Shown piece by piece: positions 1 through 5,704 of a DNA stretch of 6,008 nucleotides; position 1 is the stretch's first letter, and each line of letters opens with the position of its first letter. A program made the translations under genes and the position numbers. Below the pieces are notes generated by a model. That model did no database searches, was not told the DNA's origin, and saw nothing but the letters and a program-made list of their open reading frames with translations. Location of the stretch: positions 1 through 6,008 of the forward strand of contig CANFJD010000173.1 in NCBI GenBank assembly GCA_947447315.1. Direction: 5' to 3'. The stretch comes from Fimbriimonadaceae bacterium. GTDB taxonomy: Bacteria > Armatimonadota > Fimbriimonadia > Fimbriimonadales > Fimbriimonadaceae.

Positions 1-468
1 GACGAAGAGTTCGCTGTCGTCCATCTCGTCGTCTTCCTTCACCCGGCCGAAGTCTTCGATCAGCTTAATCGCGATTTTCGGCGTGATCTTCGCTTCGCCA
101 CGTTCGGCTAGGCGGATAGCTTCGACGACGTCTTGCGGAGTGGAGGTCTTGAGCAGGTAGCCCGTGGCTCCGGCGCGGAATGCATCGTAAACCGTGTCGT
201 CATCCTCCTTGATCGTGAGGATGACCACTTGGACGCCCTTTTCCTGCTTTAGTAGCCGCCGGGTGAGTTCCACACCATTGATGCGCGGCATATTGATGTC
301 GGTGAGCAGCACGTCGGGCGGATCGGCGAGGCATACATCCAGGGCTTCTTGACCGTCTTTGCACGCGGCAATCAGCTCAACCTCGGGGGCGAGCGAAAGC
401 GTGCGCTGGATCGCATTGCGATATCCGGCCTCGTCGTCGGCAATAACCACGCGAATGTTTTGCGGCAT
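1..468 (-). CDS. Response regulator, NarL/FixJ type, receiver domain (C-terminus cut off by window edge)
   Basis: Reading the minus strand from the ATG at 468 gives 156 codons with no stop, so the gene continues beyond position 1. The translation starts MPQNIRVVIADDEAGYRNAI and is a complete CheY-like receiver domain (about residues 4-125). It has the acidic pair D11/D12, the phospho-acceptor D57 in LLTDINMP, the switch T85 and the invariant K107 in GYLLKT. The end of the receiver, with I-x-P-x-I-A-x-K-L-I near residues 120-130, is typical of NarL-type regulators. An acidic linker (KEDDEMDD) follows, after which a LuxR-type HTH would be expected outside the window; that output domain is inferred, not seen. 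In this family a sensor histidine kinase phosphorylates the aspartate and the protein then acts as a cytoplasmic DNA-binding transcription factor. No kinase is visible here. The gene is divergent from the ABC ATPase gene across an 80-bp gap. No good Shine-Dalgarno precedes the ATG. Confidence 0.93.
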   Translation of the reverse strand, partial: MPQNIRVVIADDEAGYRNAIQRTLSLAPEVELIAACKDGQEALDVCLADPPDVLLTDINMPRINGVELTRRLLKQEKGVQVVILTIKEDDDTVYDAFRAGATGYLLKTSTPQDVVEAIRLAERGEAKITPKIAIKLIEDFGRVKEDDEMDDSELFV

Positions 469-475
469 AAGCCCA

Positions 476-484
476 ATTATGCCA
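476..484 (-). promoter_or_regulatory. Candidate extended -10 promoter element for the response regulator gene
   Basis: On the minus strand the bases 484 to 476 read TGGCATAAT, a TGn motif joined to a -10-like hexamer (CATAAT, one mismatch to TATAAT). Only 7 bases (TGGGCTT) separate it from the ATG at 468. Transcription from such a site would begin at or within a base or two of the start codon, giving a leaderless mRNA, and this fits the absence of a ribosome binding site. No convincing -35 was found, which is tolerable for an extended -10 promoter. This is a motif call only. Confidence 0.4.
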
Positions 485-548
485 TCCCGGTGACCTTTTG
501 TTGGTCCTTCACCACAAGATCGAATCTGCGGGTAAACACACGGGATAG

Positions 549-1526
549 ATGCCCGTGCTTGAAGTCCGCGATTTGGAAGTTTCTTTTGGTGACGTGCGTA
601 TTTTGCGCGGCGTTAGCTTTGATCTGGAACCTGGCCAAACGCTCGGAGTGGTGGGCGAATCGGGTTGCGGGAAGTCAATGACGGGCTTTGCCGTGATGGG
701 CATGTTGCAGGTGCCGGGGCGGGTGAGTCGCGGCAGCATCAAGCTCGATGGACGCGAACTGGTGGGACTGCCGGAGCGGGAGATGCAGCGGGTGCGCGGG
801 GCGCAGATTGGTTTGGTGATGCAGGATCCGTTTACCAGCCTTGACCCGATGATGAAGATTGGGCACCAGATTGGCGAGGCGCTGATGCTCCATCAGAAGA
901 TGAGCAAATCGCAAGCATGGACCAAGAGCATTGAGATGCTGGAAATGGTGGGCGTGCCGGCGCCGGAATCGAGCGCGAAGAAGTATCCGCACCAGATGAG
1001 CGGCGGTCAGCGGCAGCGGGTGGTGATTGCGATGGCCTTTGCTTGCAAGCCCAAGGTGTTGGTGGCGGACGAGCCGACGACGGCGCTGGACGTTACGTTG
1101 CAAGCCCAGATTCTGCGATTGTTGCGACAGTTGCAGGACCAAGAAGGCACGGCCGTCATGCTGATTTCCCACGATATCGGCGCGATCGCGGCCGTGAGCG
1201 AGCGGATGGCAGTGTTTTACGCCGGTCAGATTGTGGAGACCGGGACGACCGTGGAGGTGCTTCGCCACAGCGCGCACCCTTATACTCGCGCGTTGCTGAA
1301 TGCCCTTCCCCGCCCCGGGATTACTCGTTTGGAAGCGATTTCGGGCTATCCGCCCGATTTTGCCAAGCTCGGTCCCGAGTGTGCTTTTTCTGCGCGATGC
1401 CCCTTCCGGGTGGCGGCTTGCGACCAGATGCCACCGCTGGATCCGGTGGAGGGCGCCCACCTCGCCGCTTGCTGGCGAAAGTCGGAAGTGGTGACGGGGA
1501 CGGCGTTGCCGACCACCGTGGCGTAA
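549..1526 (+). CDS. ABC transporter ATP-binding protein, oligopeptide/dipeptide (OppD/DppD-like)
   Basis: This 325-residue protein has every ABC nucleotide-binding motif. Walker A is GESGCGKS (36-43), the Q-loop is MQDP (91-94), the signature is MSGGQ (150-154), Walker B is VLVADEP (170-176), the D-loop is ALD (179-181) and the H-loop histidine is H208. The C-terminal oligo_HPY region begins at HPYTRALL (243-250). Four cysteines follow (C278, C284, C291, C308) in the C-x5-C-P-x5-C-x16-C arrangement found in OppD/DppD-type ATPases, where it can hold an iron-sulfur cluster. Length fits the family. Such proteins power ATP-driven import of peptides (sometimes nickel or sugars) at the inner face of the cytoplasmic membrane. 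An in-frame TAG immediately before the ATG rules out an upstream start, and the first residues match where the ABC fold begins. The GGGAT upstream is a weak ribosome site. No permease, OppF-like ATPase or binding protein follows, so substrate and partners are unknown. Confidence 0.94.
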   Translation: MPVLEVRDLEVSFGDVRILRGVSFDLEPGQTLGVVGESGCGKSMTGFAVMGMLQVPGRVSRGSIKLDGRELVGLPEREMQRVRGAQIGLVMQDPFTSLDPMMKIGHQIGEALMLHQKMSKSQAWTKSIEMLEMVGVPAPESSAKKYPHQMSGGQRQRVVIAMAFACKPKVLVADEPTTALDVTLQAQILRLLRQLQDQEGTAVMLISHDIGAIAAVSERMAVFYAGQIVETGTTVEVLRHSAHPYTRALLNALPRPGITRLEAISGYPPDFAKLGPECAFSARCPFRVAACDQMPPLDPVEGAHLAACWRKSEVVTGTALPTTVA

Positions 1527-1557
1527 AGTCCTCACCCCGGAGCACGAGCCATCTCCG

Positions 1558-1580
1558 ACCCTCTCCCTCTGGGCGAGGGT
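1558..1580. repeat. Imperfect hairpin of the intergenic CCCTCTCCC...GGGcGAGGG type
   Basis: ACCCTCTCCC (1558-1567) pairs with GGGCGAGGGT (1571-1580) around a TCT loop: 10 positions with one T/C mismatch. It lies 31 bp after the stop of the ABC ATPase gene. The stem is GC-rich but has no following T-run, so it is not a classic intrinsic terminator. Similar CCCTCTCCC/GGGAGAGGG palindromes are dispersed between genes in many bacterial genomes (REP-like elements), and the surrounding bases (CTCACCCCGG before, GAAGAGAGG after) resemble such elements. It may act as a 3' end stabiliser or an attenuating stem. Copy number cannot be judged from one window. Confidence 0.6.
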
Positions 1581-1658
1581 GAAGAGAGGTTGACCGCAGG
1601 GGTTGTTGGGTCTGTGCCACCATTCCGGGCTTACTGTCCAGGGGTAAATTGACCGCGC

Positions 1659-3275
1659 ATGAAATGGATTGCTCCGGCGGAACGGGACGTTAATAACCAG
1701 ACATTGGAGCGGAGGTTGTGGGAGGCGGCGGACCAGTTTCGGGCTAACAGCGGCCTGACGGCAGCGCAGTATTCGCAGCCGATTCTGGGGCTGATTTTCT
1801 TGCGGTTTGCGGAGGCGCGGTTTGCGGCGCGGCGGGCGGAGCTGGCGCAGATGCCGGTGAGTGCGCGGCGGGGTTCGCCGGTGGATGACCCGACGGCTTA
1901 CCACGCGGCAGGGATTGTGTTTTTGGCAGAGACGGCGCGGTACGGACATCTGCTGACATTGCCGGAAGGAGCCCAGATCGGCGAGGCCATCAACCAGGCG
2001 ATGCGAGACATTGAGCAGGACAATACGGCCCTGGCGGGGGTACTGCCTAAGACTTACAATCTATTTAGCGGCACCCTGCTGAAGGAGCTGTTGAAGAAGG
2101 TGAGCGAGATTCCGGTGAGTCTAGAATTCGACGCGTTTGGACGGATTTACGAGTATTTCTTAGGAGAGTTTGCGCGGACGGAAGGGAGCAAGGGCGGGGA
2201 GTTTTACACGCCGAGCCCGATTGTGCGGCTGCTGGTGGAAGTACTGGAGCCTTACCACGGACGGATCTTGGACCCGGCTTGCGGAAGCGGGGGCATGTTT
2301 GTACAGAGTGCGCGGTTTGTGAGTGAGCACAAGGCCGACCCGGCACGAGAACTAGCGATTTACGGGGTGGAAAAGACGGACGAGACGGGCAAGTTGGCGC
2401 GGATGAACCTGGCGATTCACGGACTAGAGGGAGACGTGAAGCACGGGGGCGAGATCAACAGCTATTACGACGACCCGCACCAGGCGACGGGACGGTTTGA
2501 CTTTGTGTTGGCCAACCCGCCGTTTAACGTGAACGCGGTGGATAAGGAGCGGCTGGCGGGGACGACCGGGCCCGGGAGCCGGTACCCGCTGGGTTTGCCA
2601 CGGACCGACAATGCCAATTATCTATGGATTCAGTTGTTTTATTCGTCGCTGAACGCAAAGGGCCGCGCGGGTTTCGTTATGGCGAACTCGGCATCGGACG
2701 CGCGTTCAAGTGAGCAGGACATTCGGCAGAAGTTGATCGAAGACCGAGCGGTGGACGTGATGGTGGCGGTCGGGCCAAACATGTTCTACACCGTCACCTT
2801 GCCGTGTACGTTGTGGTTTTTGGACCGAGGAAAGAAGGGATCAGCGCGGGCAGACACGGTGCTGTTCCTAGACGCGCGGCACATTTTCCGGCAGATTGAC
2901 CGGGCGCACCGGGACTGGACGCCGGCGCAGATCGCGTTTCTAGCCAACGTGGTGCGGCTGTACCGCGGCGAAGAGCCCGACTTTACGCTGGGCGGGGACG
3001 AGGCGAGGGCGAAGGTTCAGGAAACGTTTGGGGAGGCACCGGTCTACCGAGACATTCCGGGGCTTTGCAAAGCGGCCACCCTGGCGGAGATTGAGGCGCA
3101 GGGGTGGAGTCTGAACCCGGGCCGATACGTGGGAGTCGCGCCGGGCGAAGAGGTTAGTGATGAGGACTTCAAAGAACGTCTAGCGGCTTTGAGCGAAGAG
3201 CTGGAAGTTCTTAACACTCAAGCGAGGGAATTAGAATTCACTATCGCGCAAAACGTGTCGGAGCTCCTGAATTGA
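1659..3275 (+). CDS. hsdM: Type I restriction-modification system methyltransferase subunit (N-6 adenine DNA methylase)
   Basis: The 538-residue protein is a full-length HsdM. The N-terminal helical HsdM_N domain starts at NNQTLERRLWEAADQFRANS (12-31), and LGLIFLRF (43-50) is characteristic. The methylase core follows, with GGEFYTP (179-185), the SAM-binding motif I DPACGSGGMF (205-214) and the catalytic motif IV NPPF (286-289). A further family motif, PGRYVG, lies at 487-492. The last 40 residues are a charged, probably coiled helix that would contact HsdS. HsdM transfers a methyl group from SAM to adenine N6 at the site chosen by HsdS, as M2S alone or R2M2S with the nuclease. The ATG at 1659 is the only usable early start because an in-frame TGA lies at 1650-1652. 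The nearest purine-rich site (AGGGG, 1640-1644) is rather far at 14 nt. The stop overlaps the hsdS start, so the two are co-translated. Base composition falls from about position 3170, near the 3' end. Confidence 0.97.
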   Translation: MKWIAPAERDVNNQTLERRLWEAADQFRANSGLTAAQYSQPILGLIFLRFAEARFAARRAELAQMPVSARRGSPVDDPTAYHAAGIVFLAETARYGHLLTLPEGAQIGEAINQAMRDIEQDNTALAGVLPKTYNLFSGTLLKELLKKVSEIPVSLEFDAFGRIYEYFLGEFARTEGSKGGEFYTPSPIVRLLVEVLEPYHGRILDPACGSGGMFVQSARFVSEHKADPARELAIYGVEKTDETGKLARMNLAIHGLEGDVKHGGEINSYYDDPHQATGRFDFVLANPPFNVNAVDKERLAGTTGPGSRYPLGLPRTDNANYLWIQLFYSSLNAKGRAGFVMANSASDARSSEQDIRQKLIEDRAVDVMVAVGPNMFYTVTLPCTLWFLDRGKKGSARADTVLFLDARHIFRQIDRAHRDWTPAQIAFLANVVRLYRGEEPDFTLGGDEARAKVQETFGEAPVYRDIPGLCKAATLAEIEAQGWSLNPGRYVGVAPGEEVSDEDFKERLAALSEELEVLNTQARELEFTIAQNVSELLN

Positions 3276-4489
3276 ACTGGATACGCCAGTCGATCGGTGC
3301 GCTCTCCACGCGGGTATCAAGTGGAGGAACACCCTCAAGAGCTCGACCAGAGTACTTCTGCGCTAGCGATCAGGGGCACTTCTGGGTCAAGTCGAAGGAA
3401 CTTTTAGACTGTGGCATCCATGATACAGAGGAGAAGATTTCCGACCTTGGCCTAGAGAAGAGCGCGGCAAAGTACTTTCCCGCAGAGGCTGTCCTTGTAG
3501 CCATGTATGGTGCAAATGTTGGTCAGCTTGGCTGGCTTGCAAAGCCAGCTACCGTCAACCAGGCGATCTGCGGCATCATCACAGACGAAAAAAAACTCCA
3601 CTGGCGCTTCTTATACTACGTGCTCCTCGCAACGCGTCCGGATCTTATTGTAAAGGCCCAGGGAGCTGCCCAGCAAAACCTTAATGAGGATTCAATCCGC
3701 TCGTTCGAGATTCTGGTGCCCGCCGTTGAGGAGCAGCGGCGGATTGCGGGGATTTTGTCGGCTTATGACGATTTGATCGAAAACTGCCAGCGCCGCATCC
3801 GCATTCTTGAAGAGATGGCCCGGAGCCTCTACCGCGAGTGGTTCGTCCACTTCCGCTACCCCGGCCACGAGTCCGTTCCCCTCGTCGACTCCCCTCTCGG
3901 CCCAATCCCAACTGGTTGGAGAGTTTTACCTTTCACCGATATTGCGGACGTCTTGAGCGGTGGTACACCAAAGACCGATATTCCAGAATATTGGGATGGA
4001 ACTATTCCTTGGTTTACTCCTCGCGATGCTCCCAACGCTTTCTACGTCGAAGAAGCACAGAAGCAAATAACCGAACTCGGATTGAGTAAGTGTGCAAGTG
4101 CGCTTTATGGGCCGGAGACGATCTTCATCACGGCAAGGGGCACCGTTGGTAAAGTTGCAATGGCAGGTGTACCGATGGCGATGAATCAATCTTGCTACGC
4201 TCTAAGAGGAAAAGGCAACGTGAGCCAATGCTTCTTGTTCCTCTTGACGTTACATCAAATCGAATATTTGAAAACCAACACGGGTGGAGCAACATTTGAC
4301 ACGATCGTTGTAGACACCTTTCGGCGCATGAGCGTTGTAGAACCTAGCCCCTCTGTAGTCAGACATTTTACGGAATTGACGGAGGGCGTTTTTGGTGAAG
4401 TGAAGTTCTTGCTACGACAAGTCCGTAACCTTCGCCAAACCCGCGACCTGCTGTTGCCAAAACTCCTACGCGATCCAGACACGGACTGA
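3272..4489 (+). CDS. hsdS: Type I restriction-modification system specificity subunit
   Basis: The 405-residue protein has the standard two-half HsdS layout. TRD1 covers about residues 3-150, beginning RQSIGALSTRVSSGGTPSRA. The central conserved helical spacer (about 151-195) contains EEQRRIAGILSAYDDLIE. TRD2 covers about 215-355, starting near GWRVLP with LSGGTPKTDIPEYW, and a distal helix (about 366-398) ends in RDLLLPKLL. The two halves share matching landmarks: SGGTP-x5-EY in TRD1 against SGGTP-x4-EYW in TRD2, and NQAIC against NQSCY. Each TRD reads one half of a bipartite DNA site, and the helices set the spacing and bind HsdM. The target site cannot be read from sequence. The start is TTG at 3272, sharing TTGA with the hsdM stop; the N-terminus matches the normal beginning of TRD1, so this start is favoured. 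By hand count, 3721-3900 (the spacer) is about 62% GC but 3961-4320 (TRD2) is about 47%, suggesting domain exchange. Confidence 0.96.
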   Translation: MNWIRQSIGALSTRVSSGGTPSRARPEYFCASDQGHFWVKSKELLDCGIHDTEEKISDLGLEKSAAKYFPAEAVLVAMYGANVGQLGWLAKPATVNQAICGIITDEKKLHWRFLYYVLLATRPDLIVKAQGAAQQNLNEDSIRSFEILVPAVEEQRRIAGILSAYDDLIENCQRRIRILEEMARSLYREWFVHFRYPGHESVPLVDSPLGPIPTGWRVLPFTDIADVLSGGTPKTDIPEYWDGTIPWFTPRDAPNAFYVEEAQKQITELGLSKCASALYGPETIFITARGTVGKVAMAGVPMAMNQSCYALRGKGNVSQCFLFLLTLHQIEYLKTNTGGATFDTIVVDTFRRMSVVEPSPSVVRHFTELTEGVFGEVKFLLRQVRNLRQTRDLLLPKLLRDPDTD

Positions 4490-4517
4490 TCGGCAGGCCC
4501 GGTGGGGAACGCGGGCG

Positions 4518-4533
4518 TTACCATATCTGGTAA
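4518..4533. promoter_or_regulatory. Candidate operator: 16-bp near-perfect palindrome upstream of the HTH/ImmA gene
   Basis: TTACCATATCTGGTAA is a dyad with 7 of 8 base pairs matching (arms TTACCA/TGGTAA, AT-rich centre). It lies in the 59-bp gap after hsdS and ends 15 bp before the GTG start of the HTH/ImmA gene. Its size and position are what is expected of an operator bound by a dimeric XRE-type regulator controlling its own gene. The right arm continues into TGGTAATTG, which could be part of a weak extended -10, so binding could block RNA polymerase. The function and binding protein are inferred. Confidence 0.55.
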
Positions 4534-4540
4534 TTGTGTT

Positions 4541-4544
4541 AGGA
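4541..4544 (+). promoter_or_regulatory. Ribosome binding site supporting the GTG start at 4549
   Basis: AGGA lies 4 nt before the GTG at 4549. The spacing is short but usable. It supports this GTG over downstream alternatives, and the resulting N-terminus leads directly into the HTH domain. Confidence 0.55.
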
Positions 4545-4548
4545 CATA

Positions 4549-5703
4549 GTGAGCATCGCCGTTGCCGTTCAGCCGCAGGTTTTACGTTGGGCCAGAGAGA
4601 GAGTTTCCTTGGCTCCAGCGGAGCTTGCGGCTCAGCTCGGCTGGAAAACAGCCCAACGAATTGAACGGTGGGAAGAAACGGGCGACCTGACGATGGCGCA
4701 TCTGGAGCGACTGGCGCAAAAGACGCACACGCCGATTGGTTATCTTTTCTTGCCCGATCCACCGACGGATAACCTCCCGATCGCCGACTTCCGTACCGTA
4801 GCGAGCCAGGGGGCGGAAAAGCCCAGCCCGGACCTTTTGACCACGATCTATACGTGTCAGCAGCGACAGGACTGGTTTCGGGAGCATTTGGCACGGCAGG
4901 ATGAAGAACCATTGCCATGGGTGGGACGCACCCGGACAACAGATGACCCGGTGGCGGTGGCGGCCGAGATTCGGACGGTTATTGGTTTTGACTTTGCCGC
5001 CCGAGCGGCGCTACCCACCTGGGCGGAGGCGCTGCGCGCCATGGTGACCGGTTGCGAAGAGGCCGGAATTATGGTGATGCGTAACGGCGTGGTGGGTAAC
5101 AACACCCACCGAAAGCTGAACGTACAGGAGTTTCGGGGATTTGCCTTGAGTGACCCTTACGCACCGTTGGTTTTTGTGAACGCGGCCGATGCCCAAGCGG
5201 CCCAAATGTTTACTCTGGCCCACGAGGTGGCTCACCTTTGGCTAGGGGCTACGGGAGTATCGGAGTGGCGAAGCCAAACCACGCGCGAAACGGAACGATT
5301 TTGTAATGCCGTGGCGGCGGAAGTTCTGGTGCCGACGGAAGCATTTATCGCCGCTTGGAGCGACAGCGCGGATACAACGGGATTGGTGAATCGCCTGGCC
5401 CGCCAATTTAAGACCAGCAGCCTGGTGATTCTGATTCGGGCAAAGGAAGCGGGTCGGCTGAGTGAAACCGAGTTTGAGGGCCTTTACGCGCAAGAGCTGA
5501 GTCGCATCAACGCGGTCAAAGGTGGGAGCGGCGGGGACTTCTACCGGACGCAAGGCAGTCGGCTAGGGAAACGGTTTGCGCGAGCGGTTACCGTGAGCAC
5601 GCTGGAGGGCGAGACCAGTTACACGGAGGCGCTGGAGCTTTTAGGGCTCAAGAATTCGGAGCATTTGAACAAGCTGGCGGCCTCGCTGGGAGTGGTTCCG
5701 TAG
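4549..5703 (+). CDS. XRE-family HTH and ImmA/IrrE-type zinc metallopeptidase protein (COG2856-like)
   Basis: The 384-residue protein joins two known domains. Residues about 9-65 form an XRE-type helix-turn-helix, with LAAQLGWKTAQRIERWE (26-42) covering the recognition region. Residues about 160-275 form an ImmA/IrrE peptidase with the zinc motif HEVAH (225-229) in TLAHEVAHLWLG. E249, in ETERFCNAVAAEVLVP, is the candidate third zinc ligand and lies in the conserved family block ending at P262. The tail (about 318-384, starting near GGSGGDFYRT) is predicted soluble and appears to be part of this long COG2856 subfamily. ImmA/IrrE enzymes cleave repressors or antitoxins in the cytoplasm; here the DNA-binding domain is fused to the protease. 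The GTG start has an AGGA site, and a palindrome just upstream suggests autoregulation. The stop is one base before the PIN-like gene, so the pair is probably one operon. The natural protein substrate is unknown. Confidence 0.92.
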   Translation: MSIAVAVQPQVLRWARERVSLAPAELAAQLGWKTAQRIERWEETGDLTMAHLERLAQKTHTPIGYLFLPDPPTDNLPIADFRTVASQGAEKPSPDLLTTIYTCQQRQDWFREHLARQDEEPLPWVGRTRTTDDPVAVAAEIRTVIGFDFAARAALPTWAEALRAMVTGCEEAGIMVMRNGVVGNNTHRKLNVQEFRGFALSDPYAPLVFVNAADAQAAQMFTLAHEVAHLWLGATGVSEWRSQTTRETERFCNAVAAEVLVPTEAFIAAWSDSADTTGLVNRLARQFKTSSLVILIRAKEAGRLSETEFEGLYAQELSRINAVKGGSGGDFYRTQGSRLGKRFARAVTVSTLEGETSYTEALELLGLKNSEHLNKLAASLGVVP

Positions 5704-5704
5704 C

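Noticed and set aside
489..515. GGTGA...TCACC and GACC...GGTC inverted repeats in the divergent gap as an operator
   Set aside because: The arms are 4-5 bp and the two pairings compete with each other. This is expected by chance in 80 bp.
349..681. Plus-strand 110-codon frame spanning the divergent gap
   Set aside because: It overlaps both the response regulator and the ATPase gene, and its translation lacks family features. The hydrophobic stretch near residues 78-95 is a by-product of reading the ATPase gene in another frame.
1043..1582. Plus-strand 179-codon frame inside the ATPase gene
   Set aside because: It is out of frame with the conserved ABC motifs and has an Arg/Gly-rich composition without a domain.
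675..1949. Long minus-strand open frame (424 codons) opposite the ABC ATPase gene and the start of hsdM
   Set aside because: It is very rich in Arg, His and Pro with no recognisable domain, and it runs antisense through two well-supported genes. This is typical of a GC-rich shadow frame.
3272..4489. HsdS as two fused or broken half-genes
   Set aside because: The single open frame has two TRDs and two helical regions in the normal order and length for an intact two-domain HsdS.
4497..4516. GCCCG...CGGGC inverted repeat after hsdS as a terminator
   Set aside because: The stem is only 5 bp with a 10-nt loop and there is no T-run, which is too weak to call.
4466..4939. Minus-strand 157-codon frame across the hsdS/HTH-ImmA gap
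   Set aside because: It lies antisense to the HTH-encoding region, its composition is shadow-like and it covers the candidate operator. No family was recognised.
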